Positions 8,283 through 14,439 of a stretch of DNA of 21,305 bases are shown here, piece after piece. The stretch is taken from NCBI GenBank assembly GCA_964630905.1, contig CAZVWR010000056.1, forward strand, positions 1 through 21,305. Direction: 5' to 3'. Numbering within the stretch: the stretch's first letter is position 1; each line of letters opens with the position of its first letter. Made by a program: the position numbers and the translations under genes. The stretch comes from JAGOEX01 sp964630905 (GTDB lineage Bacteria; UBP6; UBA1177). The notes under the pieces were generated by a model. The model had not been told where the DNA came from. It saw nothing but the letters and a program-made list of their open reading frames with translations, and ran no database searches.

Positions 8283-10055
8283 ATGAAAAAAGTCCTCACT
8301 TTTGTAATACTGATATGTCTGTGTTTTGCGGGACTCTATATTTACGCCGGTATTTTAATAAACAGAAAGATAGATGAAGCGGTTGCAAAAGCAGTAGATA
8401 TGCTTGAAAGGAAGACTGGTCTTGAAATGGAAGTTTCAGGTACAGGCTTCAGCTTCATGCCGGCACAGGTATATGCCGGAAATATAAAGGTTTCAAAGCA
8501 GGGATCTTTTCTTGCAGCCGTGTCAGACTGCCGGATCTCTGATGTGGTTGATATCTATTTCGGAAAGAAAAAGGATCTGAATGTTATATGTATCGGATCT
8601 GTTGTCAGCGGAGATAAAGTTTTCAGCGCAGCACAGAATTATCTTTCAACTGAAAGAGCGCAGGGATCCGGATTGTCCGGTGAAAAAGTTCAGGGATACG
8701 GCATAGATCTTGAAATTAGTGATATGACAGTGTCTTTTGGTAAAAGGACAAGGTCTGTCAGTTTTAGACTTGAATTGAGCAGATCTCTTGGGAAAATGAC
8801 AGTAAAAGATCCGGTAAATTTAAATGGAGCCGGTTTAGCGGAAGTTGTTTTCAACACATCTTTTGAAAAGGTTGATCTTCTTATGAACACTATTCCGCTT
8901 GATATGGTCAGGGATTTTGTTGTTTTGAAGACCGGTGTGAAGAATATTTCAGGAACGGTTGACGGTTTTGTTAATTTGTCGAGAAAAGGGAGTGGCGTTT
9001 CAGCAGATATTGATCTTTCTGTGCATGATCTTAACATTGAACATGATCTTATTGACTGGCAGCCGTATGAACTTTCTTTTCTGAGGTTTTCAGGGGTTGC
9101 AGTTGCGGATATTAAGGAAAGAAGTTTCAAAGTAGAAAATTCCAAAATATCACTGGGAGGCATTGACGGGATTTTCTTTGCAGGAAAAGATGACGAAGGT
9201 GTTTCATTTTCGATTGATATCAGCAAAGTTCCTTTGAACAAACTTGAAACACTTGTGCATAATGATGTGTTCAAAGGTTATCTTTTTGACGGTGACATCG
9301 ATCTTAAAGTGACATATTCAAAAGAAGGTGAAGAAGAACCGTTTTTTTCAGTAACAGGTGAAGTGATAGACCCTTTGCAGATATCAGACAGACTTAATTA
9401 TCTTAAAGAACCGTTTATATTTAATTTCATTGACAGAAATGATCAGGCGGTTTCTTTTATAGTAGGAGAGGGCAACAGGGATTTTATAGCTTTTGATTAT
9501 ATTCCGGAGCATGTTTTATGGGCAGTAATAGTTTCAGAAGATGCCGGCTTTTTTATGCATAAAGGGGTCGATTTTGAAGAAATGTCTGCCGCCGTAAAAG
9601 ACAACATAAAGAAAAAGAAAATGAGGGGCGGTTCGACCATAACTCAGCAGATAACAAAAAATCTTTTTCTTAACAGAGAAAGGACGCTTCTTAGAAAATT
9701 CAGAGAAGTGATCCTTGCAATTGAGCTTGATGCAACACTTTCCAAAAAACGGCTTCTTGAGATATATTTCAATATTGTTGAATGGGCTCCCGGAATTTTC
9801 GGAATATCAAATGCCGCATGGTACTATTTCGGAAAACCGGTATACATGCTTACTCCGCTTGAAGGTGCATATCTGGCCTCAGTAATTCCTGGTCCTTACA
9901 AATATCACTATCAGTTTTTAAGCGGAAATGTAAGTGAAAAATGGATAGAGAACCTTCACAGAATACTCAATATAATGAATGAAACAGGACATCTCACTTT
10001 TCAGGAATACATCGATGCAGTAAAAGAGCAACTTGTGTTCCGTCCGAAAGAATGA
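8283..10055 (+). CDS. Membrane-anchored AsmA-like/GT51 peptidoglycan glycosyltransferase fusion
   Basis: The C-terminal part (about residues 405-560) is a family GT51 glycosyltransferase, which polymerises lipid II into glycan strands at the periplasmic face of the inner membrane. Visible motifs are the catalytic E419-D420 in EDAGFFMHKG, GGSTITQQ (449-456), NLFL (460-463), the helix with R474 and E475, and EWAPGIFG (500-507), which resembles monofunctional MtgA enzymes. No transpeptidase domain follows. Residues 5-25 are a membrane anchor. Residues about 40-370 form a beta-rich region resembling AsmA-type proteins; this assignment is weaker. The usual MtgA is about 230-270 residues, so 590 residues is a real enlargement. 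There is no Shine-Dalgarno before ATG 8283, and a TAGTAT or TATTCT box lies just upstream, so a leaderless transcript is possible. The start is supported by the anchor helix. Confidence 0.85.
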   Translation: MKKVLTFVILICLCFAGLYIYAGILINRKIDEAVAKAVDMLERKTGLEMEVSGTGFSFMPAQVYAGNIKVSKQGSFLAAVSDCRISDVVDIYFGKKKDLNVICIGSVVSGDKVFSAAQNYLSTERAQGSGLSGEKVQGYGIDLEISDMTVSFGKRTRSVSFRLELSRSLGKMTVKDPVNLNGAGLAEVVFNTSFEKVDLLMNTIPLDMVRDFVVLKTGVKNISGTVDGFVNLSRKGSGVSADIDLSVHDLNIEHDLIDWQPYELSFLRFSGVAVADIKERSFKVENSKISLGGIDGIFFAGKDDEGVSFSIDISKVPLNKLETLVHNDVFKGYLFDGDIDLKVTYSKEGEEEPFFSVTGEVIDPLQISDRLNYLKEPFIFNFIDRNDQAVSFIVGEGNRDFIAFDYIPEHVLWAVIVSEDAGFFMHKGVDFEEMSAAVKDNIKKKKMRGGSTITQQITKNLFLNRERTLLRKFREVILAIELDATLSKKRLLEIYFNIVEWAPGIFGISNAAWYYFGKPVYMLTPLEGAYLASVIPGPYKYHYQFLSGNVSEKWIENLHRILNIMNETGHLTFQEYIDAVKEQLVFRPKE

Positions 10056-10077
10056 AAAGATAATTTATTAGAAAGTT

Positions 10078-10165
10078 TGGTGCAGAAGGGGGGACTCGAA
10101 CCCCCACACCAGCAATAGGCACAAGATCCTTAGTCTTGCGTGTCTACCAATTCCACCACTTCTGC
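10078..10165 (-). tRNA. tRNA-Leu, anticodon AAG, CCA encoded
   Basis: Read on the minus strand this folds as a class II tRNA. The acceptor GCAGAAG pairs with CTTCTGC, followed by discriminator A and a genomically encoded CCA (plus-strand 10078-10080). The D region is the typical GGTGGAATTGGTAGAC. The anticodon stem is CAAGA/TCTTG with loop CTAAGGA, there is a 16-base variable region, and the T-stem GGGGG/CCCCC encloses TTCGAGT. The loop puts AAG at positions 34-36 (plus-strand 10129-10131), with G37 as usual for CUN-reading Leu tRNAs. It lies directly downstream of secG on the same strand, as leuU (GAG) does in E. coli, so it is probably a GAG-type gene in which G34 became A. AAG would decode CUU, the favourite Leu codon here. 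Confidence 0.93.
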
Positions 10166-10208
10166 ACACATAAGGTGGTAATAAAACTCAAACTTTAAAT
10201 GAACTTGA

Positions 10209-10574
10209 CTATTCAGCCGGGGCTTCTTCTTTATTTGCCGGGGCTTCTTCTTTCACGGGTTCAGCAGTCTTTTCCTCTTTTACCGGAGCAGGTTCCATCG
10301 AAGGTTCCTTGCTTTCTCCGGTTGTCCTGATCTCATCAATAACAGATGCGTCCCTGCTTGAGATGTATGACATCCAGACAGAGTTGAGCATGAAAAGTAT
10401 TGCAAGTACCGAAGTAACTTTTGTCAATATGTTGCCTGCACCTCTTGCTCCGAAAATGGAACTGCTGGAACCTCCGAAAATAGCTCCCATTCCTTTTTTG
10501 CCTTCCTGAAGAAGGATTACAACAACAAGCAGAAGACAGATAATGATCTGAAGAACTGCAAAAGTTTCAAACAT
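10209..10574 (-). CDS. secG: SecG, protein-export translocase subunit
   Basis: SecG is the small auxiliary subunit of the SecYEG inner-membrane translocon. The 121-residue product has two hydrophobic helices (about 5-23 and 52-70). Between them is the conserved cytoplasmic loop LLQEGKKGMGAIFGGSS, with GARG shortly after it. The C-terminal tail of about 45 residues is charged and low in complexity (EEAPANKEEAPAE) and contains a 21-base duplication. I chose ATG 10574 because GAGG sits about seven bases upstream; an in-frame ATG at 10586 would add four residues. A strong minus-strand promoter lies at 10615-10642, and tRNA-Leu follows 43 bases downstream, probably on the same transcript. Confidence 0.93.
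   Translation of the reverse strand: MFETFAVLQIIICLLLVVVILLQEGKKGMGAIFGGSSSSIFGARGAGNILTKVTSVLAILFMLNSVWMSYISSRDASVIDEIRTTGESKEPSMEPAPVKEEKTAEPVKEEAPANKEEAPAE
10216..10253. repeat. 21-base tandem duplication in the secG tail
   Basis: The 17-base string GCCGGGGCTTCTTCTTT occurs at 10216-10232 and again at 10237-10253, a period of 21 bases. On the coding (minus) strand it encodes two KEEAPA-type heptads at the extreme C-terminus of SecG. Since 21 is a multiple of three, copy number change would lengthen the tail in frame. Confidence 0.85.
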
Positions 10575-10614
10575 TTTGAACCTCATACAAGTTTAAAAAA
10601 CCGTAAGCGTGCAA

Positions 10615-10642
10615 TTTATAGCCGATTCGGTTTTATTGTCAA
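10615..10642 (-). promoter_or_regulatory. Sigma70 promoter for secG and tRNA-Leu
   Basis: On the minus strand a perfect TTGACA (plus 10637-10642) is followed after 16 bases by TATAAA (plus 10615-10620). Transcription would start near 10608, about 34 bases before the secG ATG. This is one of the best promoter matches in the window. Confidence 0.65.
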
Positions 10643-10720
10643 ACTTTTTCTGTCATATTCTGGAAAAGTGCCGAAAATACAGTACAATGGCTTCGCGTAA
10701 TCTTGTAACAGGAGGATAAC

Positions 10721-11590
10721 TTGAAAAAATATTTTGGAGGCATCGACCTTGGCGGAACCAAAATTCTGACAGTTGTAACTGACGAAGATAGAAATACACT
10801 TGCAAAGGTAAAGGTTTCAACCGAATCGGTTAAAGGTGTTGACCATGTGATTGGAAATATGTTCTCGTCTCTTGAACATTGCTGCAATGAATGCAGAATA
10901 AGTATTTCAGATCTTAAGGGAGTCGGGATTGGCGTTCCGGGGCCGGTTAATTTTGAAAAGGGTATGGTATACGACTGTCCCAATCTTCACGGCTGGAAGA
11001 ATATAGAAGTCAGCGAAATATTTAAGAAAAGATTCAATGTTTCTGTAGTATTGGAAAATGACGCAAGGGTTGCCGGGCTTGCTGAAGTGCGACTCGGAAG
11101 TGCAAAAGGTTTCAGACATGTTTTTTATGTTACGGTCAGCACAGGCATAGGCGGAGCAATGATTTTTGACAGGAAAATATATCACGGAGCGGATGGAGCG
11201 GCAGGGGAATTCGGGCAGATGCGTCTTATTGACGGAACGATCTTTGAGCAGCGGTATGCAGGTCCGGCAATTGAACGGATATTCGGACTTTCAACGCATC
11301 AGATACCGGAGCTTATTGAGAAAAATGATCCGGGAGCAAAAAAGGCGCTTGAACACCTTATAGCTGGGCTTGGAATATATCTTTCAAATATAACGACACT
11401 GCTCAACCCTGAAATAATTGTGATGGGAGGAGGTGTTTCATCTCTTGGTGACCTTCTTCTTAAACCTCTTGAACAGGAGATAAGAAAGCAGGGGTTTTCC
11501 ATAAGTTCAAAAAATGTCAAACTCGTTAAAGCAGGTCTTGGAACCGATTCAGGGGCAATAGGGGCAGTTGAACTTCTGTTTGATGCCTAA
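10721..11590 (+). CDS. ROK-family sugar kinase (glucokinase-like), zinc motif absent
   Basis: ROK proteins are ATP-dependent cytoplasmic sugar kinases or sugar-sensing regulators. This 289-residue protein has no N-terminal helix-turn-helix, so it is kinase-type. Visible are the phosphate-binding DLGGTK (9-14), GIGVPGP (69-75), the catalytic ENDA with Asp114, STGIGG (140-145) and GAAGEFGQM (159-167). The usual ROK zinc site (His in GExGH plus CxCGxxGCxE) is missing: the His is Gln166 and no cysteines follow, so metal-dependent folding of the sugar site must differ. Glucose is the default guess for substrate, but it is not proven. The start codon is TTG 10721, set by GGAGG at 10711-10715; the first residues after it (KYFGGIDLGG) match the family start. 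Its stop overlaps the stop of the convergent thyX gene. Confidence 0.85.
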   Translation: MKKYFGGIDLGGTKILTVVTDEDRNTLAKVKVSTESVKGVDHVIGNMFSSLEHCCNECRISISDLKGVGIGVPGPVNFEKGMVYDCPNLHGWKNIEVSEIFKKRFNVSVVLENDARVAGLAEVRLGSAKGFRHVFYVTVSTGIGGAMIFDRKIYHGADGAAGEFGQMRLIDGTIFEQRYAGPAIERIFGLSTHQIPELIEKNDPGAKKALEHLIAGLGIYLSNITTLLNPEIIVMGGGVSSLGDLLLKPLEQEIRKQGFSISSKNVKLVKAGLGTDSGAIGAVELLFDA

Positions 11591-13050
11591 TCCTTGAAAA
11601 GCCTTTTCCGGCATTCTTCAAAATCGCTTTTTCCGCTGAGCATCATAGTTGTCAGAGGTGCTGCTTCTTCGGCCAGCCTTTTCATTGCTCTGGCAGTTTC
11701 GCGGATATCCCACTGAGCATGTTCATCGTCACGGAGACTGACAAAATGATAAAGCTCTCTTGCATTCAGTTTCAGCAGCACTCTTCTTCTGTGGGCATTC
11801 GTCAGCGAATAGTTCTTTGATAAATGTGCTGTTGTTTTGAGAATATTATAAAATTCTTCGCTTTTTTTCATGATATCGGAAAAAAGTGCGGTCTGCCCGG
11901 TCTCTATAACAGACGGAGGAACTGTGTATCCCAGAGCAGTGTCGTAATCCTGCGGGATCTGAGAGCTCATACGGTGTCTTTTCAACTGTGCATAATTTGT
12001 TGCACTTACAATAAGTTCAAATGTAAACTCTACTGATTCAAAAGCCCTCTCGACCTTGTCATAGCTCTCTTTTGAACATAAAGATGATTTTATGAGTTCT
12101 TTTTTCTGTGAGTTTGTAAGAGAAGCTGATGATTTAATACATGATGCGAAATCAGATCCGGTGTAGCTGTAAATGAATGCCGCACAGAGAACTTCATCAG
12201 GTTTTTTTGTGAAGCTGTGAAGTTTTACAGCAATCTGATCATACTGGGGTTCAAGTATCCGGTCATCATAATTTTCAAGGGTCTGTTTTATCATTTTTAC
12301 CCTTTCGGTATCGTAATTTGTCGGCTCGGTATATTTTATTATGGAAGGTGAAAGAGGATGGACTGTGTTGAATATCATTTTTCCAAGCTCTCTTACTTCG
12401 TTCAGATCAGAAGAAGCGAACCTCCTGAGCATATTTTCGAGGGTTCTTGCATTTACGGTCATTCCGAACTGTGTTACTGTCGCCAGAGATACGACATATC
12501 TTGCGTCTTCTTTTGCCCAGCCGTCAACGGTCATTTTGCCATTTTTTGTTGTTATTCTGGACGGAAATTTTGCAAAAAAATGATCTCTCAGTGTTTCGTA
12601 AAGTGAAAAATATGTTCTGTTCTGAAGATCTATGAGCTTTTCAAGTTTTCCGGCAAGACGGAGCTCTTTAAGTTCCTCCGGCATGACAAAATCACCATCG
12701 AGCTTTATGTAACGCTGACTTTTTTCAGTAAACGATGCAAGTCTGAACTTCTGCACTTCTTCAACGGCAAGACGACTTAATCCTGTTATGTCAAAATTGA
12801 AAACAGCATGTTCAGCAACACTTGAATGCCCCAGCCCGAATATTATCATTTCATTTGATTTTCTTGCCTTTTCGGTCTCGACCCGGGACTTTTTCCTTAA
12901 ACTGCCGATATCCGCAGAATCTCTTGATATTCTTGCATATGCGGCACTCAGGGTTTCGGGTGTAACATTGTCTTCACTCCATGAAGCCCTGTTTTTAAGT
13001 TCTTCAATTATTTCGGCATCCAGATTGTATCCCGCAAGAACTACTTTCAT
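11587..13050 (-). CDS. thyX: Flavin-dependent thymidylate synthase ThyX, tandem two-domain form
   Basis: ThyX methylates dUMP to dTMP using methylenetetrahydrofolate, FAD and NADPH. Single-domain enzymes are about 220-260 residues; this 487-residue protein carries two ThyX-like halves. Half one has GHSSVAEH (74-81), EKSQRY (109-114, the end of the ThyX signature) and DARYVVSL...NARTLENMLRR, but KFR where RHR is expected and a degenerate AQ-EIR segment. Half two has the RHR (358-360) but not EQSQRY, then NARELYHFVSLR and HAQWDIR, which resemble the substrate-binding end of the family. The signature is therefore split between halves. ATG 13050 is preferred because GGAGA precedes it closely; ATG 13065 is an in-frame alternative. 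It is divergent from a TetR gene with a strong promoter of its own. No thyA is seen in the window. Confidence 0.9.
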   Translation of the reverse strand: MKVVLAGYNLDAEIIEELKNRASWSEDNVTPETLSAAYARISRDSADIGSLRKKSRVETEKARKSNEMIIFGLGHSSVAEHAVFNFDITGLSRLAVEEVQKFRLASFTEKSQRYIKLDGDFVMPEELKELRLAGKLEKLIDLQNRTYFSLYETLRDHFFAKFPSRITTKNGKMTVDGWAKEDARYVVSLATVTQFGMTVNARTLENMLRRFASSDLNEVRELGKMIFNTVHPLSPSIIKYTEPTNYDTERVKMIKQTLENYDDRILEPQYDQIAVKLHSFTKKPDEVLCAAFIYSYTGSDFASCIKSSASLTNSQKKELIKSSLCSKESYDKVERAFESVEFTFELIVSATNYAQLKRHRMSSQIPQDYDTALGYTVPPSVIETGQTALFSDIMKKSEEFYNILKTTAHLSKNYSLTNAHRRRVLLKLNARELYHFVSLRDDEHAQWDIRETARAMKRLAEEAAPLTTMMLSGKSDFEECRKRLFKD

Positions 13051-13080
13051 GTCTTCTCCATTCAAATTGTTCCGGATGGC

Positions 13081-13109
13081 ATTATAAAAAATGAAGTGTC
13101 TTAAATCAA
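13081..13109 (-). promoter_or_regulatory. Sigma70 promoter for thyX
   Basis: On the minus strand TTGATT (plus 13104-13109) and a perfect TATAAT (plus 13081-13086) are separated by 17 bases, giving a leader of roughly 25 bases before ATG 13050. A TCTTAAA half-site (13099-13105) overlaps the -35/spacer junction, a position where a bound repressor would block transcription. Confidence 0.65.
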
Positions 13110-13128
13110 TTTGTTTTTCTTGGTAAAT

Positions 13129-13156
13129 TTGTAAAAGATCTTAAACAGGCTATAAT
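13129..13156 (+). promoter_or_regulatory. Sigma70 promoter for the TetR-type gene
   Basis: TTGTAA (13129-13134) and a perfect TATAAT (13151-13156) with a 16-base spacer, 35 bases before ATG 13191. The -10 lies between the two arms of an 8-base inverted repeat, which fits autoregulation. Confidence 0.55.
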
Positions 13157-13170
13157 TAGAAGGTTTAAGA
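13139..13170. promoter_or_regulatory. Candidate operator: TCTTAAAC-N16-GTTTAAGA inverted repeat
   Basis: Perfect 8-base arms at 13139-13146 and 13163-13170 flank the TATAAT of the tetR promoter. A third TCTTAAA copy at 13099-13105 lies in the divergent thyX promoter, 40 bases away. The neighbouring TetR-type protein is the obvious candidate binder. The 16-base spacer is longer than in most TetR operators, so each arm could instead be a half-site of separate weak sites. Confidence 0.5.
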
Positions 13171-13173
13171 CTT

Positions 13174-13191
13174 TTAGGAAGGGAATCCTAA
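13174..13191 (+). promoter_or_regulatory. TTAGGA-N6-TCCTAA hairpin over the tetR ribosome site
   Basis: A perfect 6-base inverted repeat reaches the A of the tetR start codon. In RNA the stem would enclose AGGGAA, so the GGGA ribosome site sits in the loop and AGGA in the stem, which could tune initiation. As DNA, its 18-base length also suits a TetR operator. Which role applies, if any, is open. Confidence 0.4.
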
Positions 13192-13748
13192 TGGCGGAAA
13201 GAGATCGCGGTTCTAATACTATAATGTCCCACGGAATAAAGAATGAAATAATTGAAAATATAATAGTTCTTATCGGGGAAAAGGGCTCATGGAATGTTTC
13301 GGTCGCAGATATTGCTCATGTATGCAGAACCACGCCGGCCTCTCTTTACACATATTTCACTTCCAAAAATGAGATGTTTGAAGATGTCAAAAGGGAGATG
13401 GAAAAAAAGTTTGATGCAGTGATCAACCTCCCTATTCCTGAAAAGATACCTGAAGAGATGAAAATAAGGATGATGTCTTTTTATATATTTGATTATGTTG
13501 CCAAAAACAGATGGGCATCTGATTTTATAGATCCTTTTTCAGGGTGCAATGCCACAAAAAAACTTATGAACAGGGTGGCCGTTCTGTTAAAAAAGAACAA
13601 ACTTTCAAAGGACGATCTCGAATACAGAATATACCGGTTCCTTGCAGGCATCCATTTTAAGATAAAATACCGTTTTATGCGTAACGAAATTCCTGTCGAA
13701 GCAGACATTGATGATCTTTCAAGGTTCATGCTTTATATCGAAACATGA
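13191..13748 (+). CDS. TetR/AcrR-family transcriptional regulator
   Basis: A 185-residue protein with the N-terminal DNA-binding fold of TetR regulators: helix 1 near 17-30, then the helix-turn-helix about 37-56 (VSVADIAHVCRTTPASLYTYF, whose end SLYTYF is the typical recognition-helix signature), followed by SKNEMF. Residues 65-185 are a diverged helical ligand/dimerisation domain with no hint of the ligand. It starts at ATG 13191 behind GGGA and is divergent from thyX with possible shared operators. Its stop overlaps the start of a LolA-like gene (ATGATAA), so that gene is very likely cotranscribed. Control of its own operon and perhaps of thyX is inferred from operator placement. Confidence 0.85.
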   Translation: MAERDRGSNTIMSHGIKNEIIENIIVLIGEKGSWNVSVADIAHVCRTTPASLYTYFTSKNEMFEDVKREMEKKFDAVINLPIPEKIPEEMKIRMMSFYIFDYVAKNRWASDFIDPFSGCNATKKLMNRVAVLLKKNKLSKDDLEYRIYRFLAGIHFKIKYRFMRNEIPVEADIDDLSRFMLYIET

Positions 13749-14419
13749 TAAAGAAGATTTTTCTGTTCTCAATGATTAGCGCTTTATTTTCAGGACTTTT
13801 TGCCGATGAATCAGTCATAGAAAAGATGTATCAGAAACTGGCAGGATTTTATGAAAAAAATCAAGGTGTTGTGAGTGTAAGAGAATTGACTGCGGTTTCA
13901 AATGACCCTGAAACAGGCGAAGTTTTAAAAAAATTCTCAGCAAAAATTGAAAGGACAGACTATTTTTATAAAACGCCTGTGATAAAAGCCCTTCAATACA
14001 CCGAAAACGGAGTTGAAGCGGAGACAAAGAAATATGACACAAGAGAAATTGAGCCGGTATATCCGGTCTTTGATAAGAACGGACGCGAAAACTACAAACT
14101 TGAAATAGTCGGCAATGAAACTGTTGAAAGCCGCAACTGCGTTAAAATAAAGGTTATCCCTCAGAAAATATCAATGCGTCATTTTGCCGGAGAAATATTC
14201 ATAGACACAGAAAAACTTGAAATAGTGAAAATGAAAGGGTCACCATCAAAACTGCATTGGGCAATGAAAGAATTCAGCTTTGAATATCTTTTTGCCGCAC
14301 TTGACGGCTTTCCGGTCGTAAAATCTGCAAAAGTGAAAGCCCGCGTCAAAGTTGCGCTTTTTGTATCCGACAATATCACCTACTACGAAGTTAAAGCATT
14401 GTCAAACAGGCTTTTCTGA
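13745..14419 (+). CDS. Exported LolA-like protein (outer-membrane lipoprotein-sorting-like)
   Basis: A 224-residue protein with a cleavable signal peptide (hydrophobic 5-18, cleavage probably near FADES). The mature part is beta-rich and resembles the broad LolA-like periplasmic family. It has a central block NETVESRNCVKIKVIPQK, followed by GEIFIDTEKLEIVKMKG, a pattern seen in proteins annotated as outer-membrane lipoprotein-sorting, and a C-terminal strand series. It is not a canonical LolA, and a true sorting role is not shown. It overlaps the TetR gene by four bases, indicating coupled translation. An envelope-stress or lipid-related role under that regulator is plausible but only inferred. 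It converges on the cyclase gene with 20 bases between and no visible terminator. Confidence 0.6.
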   Translation: MIKKIFLFSMISALFSGLFADESVIEKMYQKLAGFYEKNQGVVSVRELTAVSNDPETGEVLKKFSAKIERTDYFYKTPVIKALQYTENGVEAETKKYDTREIEPVYPVFDKNGRENYKLEIVGNETVESRNCVKIKVIPQKISMRHFAGEIFIDTEKLEIVKMKGSPSKLHWAMKEFSFEYLFAALDGFPVVKSAKVKARVKVALFVSDNITYYEVKALSNRLF

Positions 14420-14439
14420 TTTTGCATTATATTGCACAT

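Noticed and set aside
8690..9274. Minus-strand open frame of 194 codons inside the glycosyltransferase gene
   Set aside because: It is antisense to a gene with clear GT51 motifs, Ser/Lys-rich as shadow frames are, and has no ribosome site or recognisable domain.
10636..10688. Promoter for the ROK kinase on the plus strand (TTGTCA and TACAAT)
   Set aside because: The hexamers are 41 bases apart and no -35 match sits at correct spacing from TACAAT; the TTGTCA overlaps the -35 of the secG promoter on the other strand.
14423..14436. TGCA-N6-TGCA hairpin between the LolA-like and cyclase genes as a terminator
   Set aside because: A four-base stem without a T-run is too weak for a rho-independent terminator.
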